DNA of 64,000 nucleotides, from NCBI RefSeq assembly GCF_006547145.1, contig NZ_CP041244.1, positions 5,642,001-5,706,000 of the forward strand, read 5' to 3'. This DNA comes from Actinomadura sp. WMMA1423 (GTDB lineage: Bacteria > Actinomycetota > Actinomycetes > Streptosporangiales > Streptosporangiaceae). Positions 49,265 through 59,751 of the stretch are shown piece by piece (the stretch's first letter is position 1; each line of letters starts with the position of its first letter). Below the pieces are notes generated by a model, which searched no databases, was not told the origin of the DNA, and saw only the letters and a list, made by a program, of their open reading frames with translations. Position numbers and translations under genes: made by a program.

Positions 49265-49424
49265 GCGCGTTCGGTCGATCGGGCCCGGGCAGGCGTCCGC
49301 GAAACGCGTATGCCCAGGTCCGTGGTCGTGAGACGGTTGGCGCGAGGGGTTCCTGGGGCATGCCATGGGCAGGGGGATGTCCGTTGTTATGACGTGTCCT
49401 TCGACTACCGGGGGGTTTTCGGAG

Positions 49425-51913
<2,489 letters not shown>

Positions 51914-51917
<4 letters not shown>

Positions 51918-51944
51918 GGGCTACAGTTCTCCTATAACCCTTAC
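51914..51944 (+). promoter_or_regulatory. CGNR promoter with inverted repeat
   Basis: GTAAGGG (51914-51920) and CCCTTAC (51938-51944) are perfect 7-bp arms 17 bp apart, overlapping the clpC stop and a TATAAC -10 (51933-51938). An autoregulatory operator is likely. Confidence 0.6.
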
Positions 51945-51969
51945 AGCAGGGCAGAGGAGGACGTGGACC

Positions 51970-52554
51970 GTGCTCATCCCGATCGCCGACTACACGGCGG
52001 GCGTCGAGGTCGCGAACGGCCTGGTCGCCACATCGCCGGAAGCACGGGGGGCCGAGGCGCTCGCCGAGCCCGGCGACCTCGCCGCCGTGCTCTCCGGCTA
52101 CGACCTGGCCGCCTACGACGTCGTCGCCCACGACCCCGCGGCGCTGACCGCGGGCGACGTCGAGAAGGTCCGCTTCCTGCGCCGCGAGGTTCGGGCCGTG
52201 CTGGAGTCGGAGTCCGAGGACGAGGCGGTGGAGCGGGCGGCCCTGATGGCCGGGCATGTCGGGCTCGCGCCCGTGCTGCGCCGCGACCGGTCCGGCCGGT
52301 GGCAGTGGTACGTCCCGACGGCCCGGAACGCCCCGCTCGTCGCGGAGCTGGCCACCGTCGCCGGCGTCGCGCTGCTCGGCCTCGTCCGGGCGCTCGGCCA
52401 CGGCCGTTTCCGCGCGTGCGCCGCCCCCGGCTGCGGCGGCGTGTTCGCCGACGCCAGCCGCGCCGGCCGCCGCCGCTACTGCATGCCGGAGCTGTGCGGG
52501 AACAGGCTCAACGTCGCCAACCACCGCGCCCGCCGCCGGGCGGTGGCCCGATGA
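51970..52554 (+). CDS. CGNR zinc-finger regulator
   Basis: A 194-aa protein with an N-terminal ABATE-like region (LIPIADYTAGVEVANGLVAT...LRREVRAVL) and a C-terminal CGNR zinc finger: CAAPGCGGVFADASRAGRRRYC, then CGNRLNVANHRARRR. Four Cys bind zinc and the NRxNVANHRxRR stretch contacts DNA. Such proteins are thought to be transcription factors; targets are not known. The GTG at 51970 has GAGGAGG nine bases upstream. The stop overlaps the start of the phosphatase gene (ATGA). Confidence 0.92.
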   Translation: MLIPIADYTAGVEVANGLVATSPEARGAEALAEPGDLAAVLSGYDLAAYDVVAHDPAALTAGDVEKVRFLRREVRAVLESESEDEAVERAALMAGHVGLAPVLRRDRSGRWQWYVPTARNAPLVAELATVAGVALLGLVRALGHGRFRACAAPGCGGVFADASRAGRRRYCMPELCGNRLNVANHRARRRAVAR

Positions 52555-52982
52555 CGCTCACCGGCGCGATCGAGCTCCCGGACGGCACCCTGGTCCGCGG
52601 GCGCGGCCTGCGCGATCCGCTCCCGGACGGCCCCGTCCCCGACTTCGGGCTCTACCTCGGCTCCGGCCGGCTCCGCCGCAGGCATGAACCGGCGCTGCGC
52701 TGGCCGTCCGAGTGGATCGACTGGCCGGACTTCCTGCTGCCCCGCGACGGGGACGAGGCCGTCCGGCGGATCCGCGCCCTGCACGAGCGGGCACGTTCCG
52801 GCGCTTCGGTCGAGGTCGCCTGCGGGGGCGGCGTCGGGCGCACCGGCACCGTCATCGCGTGCCTGGCCGTCCTGTCGGGGGCGGCCCCGTCCGAGGCCGT
52901 CTCCTGGGCGCGCGAGCACCACCACCCGCGCGCCGTGGAGACACCCTGGCAGCGGCGGTGGGTGACGCGCTTCCCGACCTGA
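52551..52982 (+). CDS. Protein tyrosine phosphatase-like protein
   Basis: A 143-aa single domain with the CX5R signature CGGGVGRTGT (~residues 90-99). A WPDF segment (WIDWPDFLLP) ~35 residues earlier could supply the general-acid Asp, as in the WPD loop. The family is cytoplasmic dual-specificity/tyrosine phosphatase. It is coupled to the CGNR regulator by a 4-bp overlap. A zinc-finger regulator with its own small phosphatase suggests a signalling pair (inference). The true substrate could be phosphoprotein or an inositol/nucleotide phosphate. Confidence 0.85.
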   Translation: MTLTGAIELPDGTLVRGRGLRDPLPDGPVPDFGLYLGSGRLRRRHEPALRWPSEWIDWPDFLLPRDGDEAVRRIRALHERARSGASVEVACGGGVGRTGTVIACLAVLSGAAPSEAVSWAREHHHPRAVETPWQRRWVTRFPT

Positions 52983-53027
52983 ACCCGCTGGTCCGGGCCG
53001 GGGCGCCTCCTGCTCGCCGGCGACCGG

Positions 53028-54632
53028 CTACCCGCCGAGGATCAGCTTGGCGCCGTGCTCGCCGATCATCATGCTCGGGGCGTTGGTGTTGCCGCCGATG
53101 ATGCTCGGCATGATCGACGCGTCTGCCACCCGGAGGCCCTCGATGCCGCGCACGCGCAGCTCGGGGTCGACGACGGCCCGCTCGTCCGCCCCCATGCGGC
53201 ACGACCCCACCGGGTGGTAGACCGTCGTGGCGCGGTTGGGCAGCTCTCTCGCCAGCTCCTCCCGGCCCGGGAACCGCGACCCGGGCGACAGCTCCTCCTT
53301 GACGTCCCCGGCGATCACCTGGCCGGCCATCACCTCGCGGACCAGCTCGATGCCGTCCAGCAGCAGCCGGGCGTCGTCGGGCTCGGTGAGGTAGCCCGGG
53401 TCGATGACCGGCGCGGCGGACGGGTCCGCCGACCCCAGCCGCACCGTGCCGCGGCTCTTCGGGTAGATCAGCGTCGGCATGATCGTGAGCGCGGACCGCT
53501 TGTCGACGGCGTGCCGCACCGGCGCGTCCTGGTTCGGGAACGGGTACGACCACGGCAGCGCGTGCAGCTGGATGTCGGGGATCTCGCCCGCCTGCCCGCT
53601 GCGGACGAAGCCGACCGCCTCGAACACGCTGCGGGCGACCCACGTCCCGCCCCTCGTCCACTCCTTGGCGACGCCTCTGGCGAAGTAGGGCGCGGTGCCC
53701 TTGTGGCGGGCGGTGTCCATGACGAACGTCATCGGCACGAACATGTGGTCGTGCAGGTTGTCGCCCACGGGAAGGTCGGCGCGCACCGCGATCCCGTGGT
53801 CCTTCAGGTGGCCGGCCGGGCCCACGCCCGACAGCATCAGCAGGTGCGGGGAACCGAACGCCCCCGCCGACAGGACGACCTCACGGGACGCCCGGATCGT
53901 CGCCTTGCCCTTCTTGCCGGCGACCTCGACGCCCGTGGCCCGCCCCTTCTCGATCACGACCCGGTGCACGGCCACGTTCGTGAGGACCGTCAGGTTCGGC
54001 AGGCCGTGGTCGTCCAGGTAGCCGACGGACGAGCTGTAGCGCAGACCGTCCGCGACGCTCTGCTGGAAGATCCCCACGCCCTCCTGCTCGGCGCCGTTGT
54101 AGTCGTCGTTGCGCTTGACGCCCGCCGTCTGGACGACCGCCTCGATGAACGCCTCCGAGGCCGGCGTCAGGTCCCGCTGCCGCGTCACCTGGATCGGGCC
54201 GCCCGCGCCGCGCAGGTCGGAGGCGCCGTCCTCCCAGTTCTCCATCCGCCGGTAGCTGTCGAGGACGTCGTCGAAGCCCCACCCGGCGCAGCCCTCGGCG
54301 GCCCAGTCGTCGTAGTTCTTGCGGTGGCCGCGCACGAACAGCATCCCGTTGATCGACCCCGAGCCCCCGAGGACGCGCCCCCGGACCTGCGGGATCCTCC
54401 GGTCGAGCGCGCTCTTCTGCGGGACGCTGTAGAAGCCCCAGTCCAGCCGCTTCTTCAGCTGCGGGATGTTGTGGAAGACGGCGATCAGCCCCGGCTTGCG
54501 GACCAGCGGGGTCCGGTCCGGCCCGCCCGCCTCCACCAGGACGACGCTCGCCCCGGACTCGGCCAGCCGCTTCGCCAGCACGCAGCCGGCGCTTCCGGCC
54601 CCCACCACGACGTAATCAGCGCTCCGGTCCAT
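53028..54632 (-). CDS. GMC family FAD oxidoreductase
   Basis: A 534-aa FAD enzyme like choline/alcohol dehydrogenases. The FAD motif is VVVGAGSAGCVLAKRLAE, with the acidic residue in VVLVEAGG. GMC signature 1 is RVLGGSGSINGMLFVRGH and signature 2 is SAGAFGSPHLLMLSGVG. The catalytic His lies in TVYHPVGSCRMG, and the end is DASIMPSIIGGNTNAPSMMIGE. Substrates in the family are alcohols, choline, sugars or polyethylene glycol; not decided here. The ATG at 54632 fits the family. It is convergent with the phosphatase gene (45 bp). Confidence 0.95.
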   Translation of the reverse strand: MDRSADYVVVGAGSAGCVLAKRLAESGASVVLVEAGGPDRTPLVRKPGLIAVFHNIPQLKKRLDWGFYSVPQKSALDRRIPQVRGRVLGGSGSINGMLFVRGHRKNYDDWAAEGCAGWGFDDVLDSYRRMENWEDGASDLRGAGGPIQVTRQRDLTPASEAFIEAVVQTAGVKRNDDYNGAEQEGVGIFQQSVADGLRYSSSVGYLDDHGLPNLTVLTNVAVHRVVIEKGRATGVEVAGKKGKATIRASREVVLSAGAFGSPHLLMLSGVGPAGHLKDHGIAVRADLPVGDNLHDHMFVPMTFVMDTARHKGTAPYFARGVAKEWTRGGTWVARSVFEAVGFVRSGQAGEIPDIQLHALPWSYPFPNQDAPVRHAVDKRSALTIMPTLIYPKSRGTVRLGSADPSAAPVIDPGYLTEPDDARLLLDGIELVREVMAGQVIAGDVKEELSPGSRFPGREELARELPNRATTVYHPVGSCRMGADERAVVDPELRVRGIEGLRVADASIMPSIIGGNTNAPSMMIGEHGAKLILGG

Positions 54633-55086
54633 GTGTTCCTCTCAGCGGGCACCGCGCAGCGAGGCGACCGCTAACGAGGGCCCGCGCCTGGCCCTGTCGG
54701 CGCCGCCGTCCCGGCCGGACGCGGGATGTTCCCGCCGGTCAGGCGACAGAAATGGGTGGCCCGATCGTAGAAGGGCGAGGGCGCCCCTCCAAGGGGTGTC
54801 CCGGTGACCGGAACCTGCCCCCCACGCGCGTCCGCGCATCCCCTCGCCGCCGCCTTCTCAGGCGGGTCGAGCACGCCCTGGGCGGGGGCCTTGGTCCGGT
54901 CTGGGCCGGGGCCTTTGGCAGGCACTGCCGACCATCTGGATGCCGGTATGGGGAATGGTGCCGAATCTCGCGGCCGGAACCGGCTGGTTCGCCGCCCTGC
55001 CTGCACTGGTCCTGCAGGCCCGCTCCGGCGGCCCCAGCCGGAGCCTTGCCGTGCCCCGCGCGCGGGGTTAACGTGCCGTAAATCCG
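54633..55086. other. Long intergenic region before the LPMO genes
   Basis: Together with the leader this is 614 bp without a supported gene. No tRNA, riboswitch core or repeat array is visible. The open frames here have poor codon use and no start signals. GGTTAACG (55067-55074) and the palindrome at 55087 mark the likely LPMO promoter; the 5' half probably carries the GMC gene promoter on the minus strand. The leader 55104-55246 is otherwise unremarkable. Confidence 0.5.
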
Positions 55087-55103
55087 ATAGGAAAGTTTCC
55101 TAT
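55087..55103. promoter_or_regulatory. Perfect palindrome in LPMO promoter
   Basis: ATAGGAAA-G-TTTCCTAT, flanked on each side by CCGAT or TCCG, 144 bp before the LPMO start. AGGAAA/TTTCCT dyads are, from memory, common before chitin genes of actinomycetes. Likely binding site for a repressor of the LPMO-chitinase pair. Confidence 0.6.
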
Positions 55104-55246
55104 CCGATGGAGTGTGCATGCCCCGCGCCCCACCCCGACGCCTCCGGCACCGCGAGGCCGGCCCCGCGTCCGCTGGTTGCTCCCCTCGCGGCGGACCCCG
55201 CCGCGACGACCTCCCATGACCACCCCACCACGCAAGGACCCCCCGC

Positions 55247-55783
55247 ATGAAGAAGATCCCCCGCACGAAGCGCTCGCGCAGGATCGCCGCCGTCACGGCG
55301 GGCGCCGCCGTCGCCCCGCTCGTCGCCGTGGTGATACCGGCGACATCTGCCTGGGCGCACGGATACGTCTCGGCGCCGATGAGCCGGCAGGCCCAGTGCG
55401 CGCAGCACATCGTCCAGTGCGGCTCCATCCAGTGGGAGCCGCAGAGCGTCGAGGGCCCGAAGGGCCTGCGCAGCTGCAGCGGCGGCAACGCGCGGTTCGC
55501 CGAACTCGACGACGACGCCAAGGGCTGGCGGGCCACCACCGTCGGCCGGACGGTGACCTTCACCTGGACGTTCACCGCCCGGCACCGCACCTCGAACTAC
55601 GAGTACTACGTCGGCGGCACGCGCGTCGCCGTGGTCGACGGCAACGGCCAGCAGCCGCCGTCCACCGTCTCGCACTCGGTCGACCTCGGCGGCGTCACCG
55701 GGCGGCAGAAGGTGCTGGCGGTCTGGAACATCGCCGACACGGCCAACGCCTTCTACGCCTGCGTGGATGTGAACGTCCAGTGA
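55247..55783 (+). CDS. AA10 lytic polysaccharide monooxygenase (chitin-active type)
   Basis: A 178-aa secreted copper enzyme that cleaves crystalline chitin or cellulose oxidatively. The basic signal peptide ends in TSAWA before His38; the mature protein starts HGYVSAPMSRQAQCA, giving the N-terminal His of the copper brace. The second His is in FTARHRTSNYEYYV, and the axial Phe/Tyr is near NAFYACVDV. There is no binding module, so it is a single-domain form. AAGGAC precedes the ATG at 55247. The stop overlaps the start of the GH19 chitinase gene (TGATG), so both are made together. Substrate inferred from this partner. Confidence 0.95.
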   Translation: MKKIPRTKRSRRIAAVTAGAAVAPLVAVVIPATSAWAHGYVSAPMSRQAQCAQHIVQCGSIQWEPQSVEGPKGLRSCSGGNARFAELDDDAKGWRATTVGRTVTFTWTFTARHRTSNYEYYVGGTRVAVVDGNGQQPPSTVSHSVDLGGVTGRQKVLAVWNIADTANAFYACVDVNVQ

Positions 55784-56718
55784 TGCCCGTCCGCAAGGCG
55801 CGGCGCGTCCCTTCGCCGCGCGTCCCCCGGCTGCTCGGCGCCCTGCTGCTCGGTGCCGCCCTGCTCGCGGCGGCGGCGCTGCCGGGCGTCGTCTCGGCGC
55901 CCCCGGCCCTCGCCGCGGACTGCGCCGCGGCATGGAGTTCCTCCGCCGTCTACACCGGCGGTGCCACGGTGTCCTACAACGGGCACAACTGGTCGGCGAA
56001 GTGGTGGACGCAGAACGAGACGCCGGGCCGCGCCGACGTGTGGGCCGATCAGGGGACGTGCGGCGGGCCGTCCGATCCCGGTGATCCGCCCGGCCAGGGC
56101 GGGTTCGTCGTGAGCGAGTCCCAGTTCGCCCAGATGTTCCCGAGCCGCAACTCGTTCTACGGCTACGGCGGCCTGACCGCGGCGATGGCGGCCTTCCCGG
56201 CGTTCGCCAACACGGGAAGCGACACCGTGAAGAAGCAGGAGGCGGCCGCCTTCCTGGCCAACGTCAACCATGAGACCGGTGGGCTGGTCTACGTCGTCGA
56301 GCAGAACACCGCGAACTACCCGCACTACTGCGACGCGGGCCGGCCCTACGGCTGCCCGGCCGGACAGGCGGCGTACTACGGGCGCGGTCCCATCCAGCTG
56401 AGCTGGAACTTCAACTACAAGGCGGCCGGTGACGCCCTCGGCCTCGACCTGCTGAACAACCCGTGGCTGGTCGAACGGGACGCGTCGGTCTCGTGGCGGA
56501 CCGGGCTCTGGTACTGGATGACCCAGAGCGGCCCCGGCAGCATGACCGGCCACAACGCGATGGTCAACGGCCGCGGCTTCGGCGAGACGATCCGCAGCAT
56601 CAACGGGTCCCTGGAATGCGACGGCCGGAACCCGGCCCAGGTGCAGAGCCGGGTGAACGCCTACCAGCGCTTCACCCAGATCCTCGGCGTCCCCGCAGGG
56701 AGCAACCTGACCTGCTGA
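55783..56718 (+). CDS. Secreted GH19 chitinase with CBM5/12
   Basis: A 311-aa exported enzyme. The signal peptide is ~1-44 (LLGALLLGAALLAAAALPGVVSAPPALAA). A CBM5/12 module follows (~46-88: CAAAWSSSAVYTGGATVSYNGHNWSAKWWTQNETPG), then a short Pro/Gly linker and the GH19 domain. FYGYGGLTAAMAAFP, NVNHETGGLVYVVEQN (two catalytic Glu) and YYGRGPIQLSWNFNY are hallmarks. It hydrolyses chitin with inversion of configuration. It is coupled to the LPMO gene by a TGATG overlap. No terminator is obvious before the YciI gene. Confidence 0.96.
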   Translation: MPVRKARRVPSPRVPRLLGALLLGAALLAAAALPGVVSAPPALAADCAAAWSSSAVYTGGATVSYNGHNWSAKWWTQNETPGRADVWADQGTCGGPSDPGDPPGQGGFVVSESQFAQMFPSRNSFYGYGGLTAAMAAFPAFANTGSDTVKKQEAAAFLANVNHETGGLVYVVEQNTANYPHYCDAGRPYGCPAGQAAYYGRGPIQLSWNFNYKAAGDALGLDLLNNPWLVERDASVSWRTGLWYWMTQSGPGSMTGHNAMVNGRGFGETIRSINGSLECDGRNPAQVQSRVNAYQRFTQILGVPAGSNLTC

Positions 56719-56865
56719 CGGGACCCGGCGATGACGGCGGGCCCGCCCCCATCAGGAGGCGGCCGCCCCGCTGGAGTAGACGGCGGCCCGTGCCCGGCCA
56801 CCCCGGGTGCGGGCCGTCCGCCGCTCCCGGTTCCGGAAGCGCGGCGAGAGAATTCTCCGGGGCCG

Positions 56866-56892
56866 TGTCGATCCGCGGCCCGCCCGTTCGAC
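56866..56892 (+). promoter_or_regulatory. Predicted ECF42-type promoter of second YciI gene
   Basis: TGTCGA (56866-56871), 15 bp, TTCGAC (56887-56892). It agrees with the promoter at 1195-1222 also in flanking bases (GTGTCGAT, then CGTTCGACCT). It lies 49 bp before the ATG. Confidence 0.65.
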
Positions 56893-56941
56893 CTGTGAGT
56901 GCGCGGGCCGAGAGGCGGCCCCGCCGGACGAGGAGGACGCG

Positions 56942-57313
56942 ATGGCGAAGTACCTGCTGATCATGCGGGGCACCGACGAGTCGAACGCGGCCATGATGGC
57001 CGACATCGACGCGTTGATGACCACTACCCGCCGCTTCATCGAGGAGATGGACAAGGCGGGCGTCCTCCTCGCGGCGGAAGGGCTCGACACTCCGGACGAG
57101 GGCGTCGTGGTCGAGTTCGGCGGCGAGACCCCTGTGGTCTCCGACGGGCCGTACGGCGAGACCAAGGAGCTGTTCGGGGGCTTCTTCCTGCTCGACGTCG
57201 CCTCGAAGCAGGAGGCGGTCGAGTGGGCCAAGCGGGTCCCGGCGGCCCCCGGAGCCAAGATCGAGGTCCGGCGGGTGCCCGGGAGCGACGAGGTCCCGCC
57301 GGGCGCCGAGTGA
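56942..57313 (+). CDS. YciI family protein (DGPF domain), solo copy
   Basis: A 123-aa DGPF protein that is clearly paralogous to the copy at 1277: KYLLIMRGTDES, LLAAEGLDTP, VSDGPYGETKELFGGFFLLDVASKQEAVEWAKRVP. It lacks the ~15-residue tail of the first copy. No sigma factor adjoins, but its promoter matches the ECF42 type, so the factor at 1690 may control it from afar. The ATG at 56942 follows GAGGAGGAC. Function unknown; a target gene of ECF42 in its own right is the best reading. Confidence 0.9.
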   Translation: MAKYLLIMRGTDESNAAMMADIDALMTTTRRFIEEMDKAGVLLAAEGLDTPDEGVVVEFGGETPVVSDGPYGETKELFGGFFLLDVASKQEAVEWAKRVPAAPGAKIEVRRVPGSDEVPPGAE

Positions 57314-57326
57314 TCGGCGAGGACGG

Positions 57327-58109
57327 TCACTCGTAAGGGTCGCCGGGCCTGCCGATCCGCTGGAGGGACCGTCCGCGCAGCGTCTGGACCACCGTCGCCC
57401 GGCGCCCGGTCGCGGGCGGTTCCCACACCCCGTCGACCCGCACCCACGTGTCGGCGGGCGGCCGGGGCAGGCCGCGCACGATCACCGGGAACGGAACGGC
57501 GTCCCCCGCGCAGCAGGCGACCTTCAGCCGGGTGACGCGCCAGCCGCGCTCGCCCTTCGCCGGGGGGCTCACGAAGCCCGTCAGCCGCACCGGAATCCCC
57601 TCGAGCGAGGCGGGGTCGCCCATCTGCGCCTCGTAGGCGCGTCCGATGAACTCGCCCATGCTCATGGGGACGGGCGCACCCGTGCTCGGCAGCGGGGCGA
57701 AGCCTTCGGCGGGCGACGGCGGCGGCGCGGCGCGGCCGGCGCCGCGCGCGGCGGTGAACGAGCCGAGCGCGGGCGGCGCGATCACGAAGATCGCCAGGAC
57801 CGGCAGGCAGAGCAGCCATGCCACACCCGGCCCATGCCCGTGGTCGTCGTGGCCGGCAGGGTTCTTCCGGGCCGTCCGGTCTCTGCGGGCCGCCCGGTCG
57901 TGGTGGGCGGCCGGGTCCTCGCCGCCGGTGTCCCGCCACTCCCGGAGCAGTCCGACGGCCCCCAGAACGACCAGCGTGATCGCCGCGGCCACCAGCGGGT
58001 AGCCGAACCCGGGCCGGACGTAGTTGACGTACTCGCCGCTGCCCAGCGTGATCCACAGCATGGCGCCGCCGAGCAGGCCCAGCAGCAGGTTCTGTGCGGG
58101 CCTGCTCAC
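57327..58109 (-). CDS. TIGR03943-type permease partner protein
   Basis: A 260-aa membrane protein. Two to three helices near ~7-55 and a helix at ~95-115 (VAWLLCLPVLAIFVIAPPAL) surround a His/Asp-rich cytoplasmic loop (HHDRAARRD...HDDHGHGPG). The C-terminal domain carries VRLTGFVSPPAKG, then VTRLKVACCAGDAVPFPVIVRG (a CC pair) and a YE end. This is the TIGR03943 family, always next to a YraQ/DUF318 permease. The His and Cys clusters suggest metal handling. The GTG at 58109 overlaps the permease stop by 4 bp (GTGA). It is convergent with the YciI gene (13 bp). Confidence 0.9.
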   Translation of the reverse strand: MSRPAQNLLLGLLGGAMLWITLGSGEYVNYVRPGFGYPLVAAAITLVVLGAVGLLREWRDTGGEDPAAHHDRAARRDRTARKNPAGHDDHGHGPGVAWLLCLPVLAIFVIAPPALGSFTAARGAGRAAPPPSPAEGFAPLPSTGAPVPMSMGEFIGRAYEAQMGDPASLEGIPVRLTGFVSPPAKGERGWRVTRLKVACCAGDAVPFPVIVRGLPRPPADTWVRVDGVWEPPATGRRATVVQTLRGRSLQRIGRPGDPYE

Positions 58110-59158
58110 GGCAGAAGCCCTCCCACCAGCGCGCTGACCCCCACCGCCAGGCAGAACGTCAGCGGGGCGAACCGGACCGCGAAGCGCCGGCCGAAGAAGC
58201 CCGCCTGCAACGCGATCAGCTTGAGGTCCACCATCGGCCCGACCACGAGGAAGGTCAGCCGCGCGGTGGTGGAGAACTGCGACAGGCTGGCCGCCACGAA
58301 CGCGTCGGCCTCGGAGCAGATGGACATCAGCACGGCCAGCACCGCCAGCAGCAGGACCGACACCACGGCGTTGCCCGCCGCCGAGGAGACCCAGTGCGAC
58401 GGGACCGCGGCGTTGATGGTCGCGGCCGCCGCGGCGCCCACGACCAGGAACCCTCCGGCGTGCATGACGTCGTGCCGCATGGCCTGCCGGAAGGCGTCCA
58501 GGCGTCCGGCTGCCCCGTGCGCGTGCGGGCGGGAGGGCACCCTGAGCCACTCGCTTCTGCCCAGCGCCAGCCACGCCCACCCGGCCAGCACCGCCACCAG
58601 CAGCGAGGCGGCGAAGCGTCCGGCCACCATGTCCGGCCTGCCCGGGAAGGCGACCGCCGTGGCGACCAGCACGACCGGGTTGATCGCGGGTGCGGCCAGC
58701 AGGAACGTCAGCGCGGCGGCGGGCGCCACCCCGCGCGCCATCAGCCCGCCCGCGACCGGCACCGACGCGCACTCGCACCCCGGCAGGACGGCTCCCATCG
58801 CGCCCGCGACCGGCACCGCCGCACCCGGTCGGCGCGGCAGCACCCGCCGCCACAGCGATGCCGGGACGAACGCCGTGATCGCGGCCGACAGCGCGACGCC
58901 GAAGACCAGGAACGGCAGCGCCTGCACGCACACCGCCACGAAGATCGTGGCCCAGGCGTCCAGGGCCCGCGCGTCGATGCGCGGCGCCGCCCACGTCCGG
59001 CCGAGCGCGAGGACCGCCACCAGCGCCCCGAACGCCCACCCCGCCCGTACTCCGGTCGCGGTGCCCCGACCGCGTCCCCAGTCCGCCGGCGGAAGCAGTT
59101 CCTCCTCGGCCGCCCGCAGGCCGGTGCGTTCGGTCATGCGGGCCATCGTCCCAGACAT
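58106..59158 (-). CDS. YraQ/DUF318 family permease
   Basis: A 350-aa membrane protein with about eight helices in two similar halves. The family mark is GAMGAVLPGCECASVPVAGGL (with the CEC pair) and LTFLLAAPAINPVVLVATAVAFPG; the second half has LMSICSEADAFVAASL and LTFLVVGPMVDLKLIALQAG. YraQ permeases probably move metal or metalloid ions; substrate not proven. The start is uncertain: ATG at 59158, 59146 or 59137, none with a strong ribosome site. The first gene of the pair with the TIGR03943 protein. I see no clear Zur-type box upstream. Confidence 0.9.
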   Translation of the reverse strand: MSGTMARMTERTGLRAAEEELLPPADWGRGRGTATGVRAGWAFGALVAVLALGRTWAAPRIDARALDAWATIFVAVCVQALPFLVFGVALSAAITAFVPASLWRRVLPRRPGAAVPVAGAMGAVLPGCECASVPVAGGLMARGVAPAAALTFLLAAPAINPVVLVATAVAFPGRPDMVAGRFAASLLVAVLAGWAWLALGRSEWLRVPSRPHAHGAAGRLDAFRQAMRHDVMHAGGFLVVGAAAAATINAAVPSHWVSSAAGNAVVSVLLLAVLAVLMSICSEADAFVAASLSQFSTTARLTFLVVGPMVDLKLIALQAGFFGRRFAVRFAPLTFCLAVGVSALVGGLLP

Positions 59159-59228
59159 CGCGTCCGAGACGCCTGGCTTCTACGGGTGTGCGGCGAGGGC
59201 GGACGAGGGCCGTAACCCGAGGATCCTG

Positions 59229-59522
59229 CTAGCGCATCGCGTGGGAGGCGCGGCCCCTGGCGCGCTCGTCCATCTCGCCGCGCTGCTGCGGGACCTCGGT
59301 GCCCTCTTCCCGCATCTCCTCCATGCGCAGGGCGAGGCCGATGGCGAAGAAGGTCGGAGCCCACTCGCCGACGAAGATGCCCCACCTGTCGGCGCGGTCC
59401 ATGCCCGCCTCCTCCAGCCGGCTGGAGAGCGCCCACGACGCGAGCGCCAGCCCGATCGACCCGAGCCCCGCGGTGTACATGTGGTGCGACTTGATGCCCC
59501 GCTTGTGCAGTGTCTTGATCAT
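59229..59522 (-). CDS. Small membrane protein
   Basis: A 97-aa protein with two hydrophobic helices (MYTAGLGSIGLALASWALSS and WGIFVGEWAPTFFAIGLAL) and a charged tail (MEEMREEGTEVPQQRGEMDERARG). It resembles many small actinobacterial proteins of unknown role. AAGGGGGGAAA before the ATG at 59522 is an excellent ribosome site, and a GGGTAC promoter lies 25 bp upstream. It stands alone, 70 bp upstream of the permease gene, which could be read through from it. Confidence 0.75.
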   Translation of the reverse strand: MIKTLHKRGIKSHHMYTAGLGSIGLALASWALSSRLEEAGMDRADRWGIFVGEWAPTFFAIGLALRMEEMREEGTEVPQQRGEMDERARGRASHAMR

Positions 59523-59546
59523 TTTCCCCCCTTGGTCGGTCGGGCC

Positions 59547-59572
59547 GTACCCGTGCGTTCACCTGCACAAGC
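59547..59572 (-). promoter_or_regulatory. SigB-type promoter of small membrane protein gene
   Basis: On the minus strand: GCTT (59572-59569), 16 bases, GGGTAC (59552-59547). Matches GNNT-N14-16-GGGTAC/T. Confidence 0.55.
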
Positions 59573-59655
59573 GCACATTGGCCGGTTTTTGCCCACTCCG
59601 GACGAGGGGGTGTCCGGACCGCACGGGACGGGCGGCCGGGCCGCGTGGCGCGGGC

Positions 59656-59680
59656 GAGTACCCGCCCGTCCTCCGGGTAC
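59656..59680 (+). promoter_or_regulatory. SigB-type promoter of four-helix protein gene
   Basis: GAGT (59656-59659), 15 bases, GGGTAC (59675-59680), 71 bp before the ATG at 59752. It is divergent from the similar site at 59547-59572. Confidence 0.5.
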
Positions 59681-59751
59681 CGCGAGGTGAGTCACCGACG
59701 GGCCACCGTCACACCCGGCAGGGCCACGGCCCGCACGCGAGAGGACCCTGT

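Noticed and set aside
54750-55086. Riboswitch or structured leader
   Set aside because: I could not find a conserved core of cobalamin, glycine, ydaO or ykoK types; a covariance search would decide.
54671-55250. Open frames of 111 and 148 codons in the gap before the LPMO gene
   Set aside because: Poor codon use, no ribosome sites and no recognisable motif.
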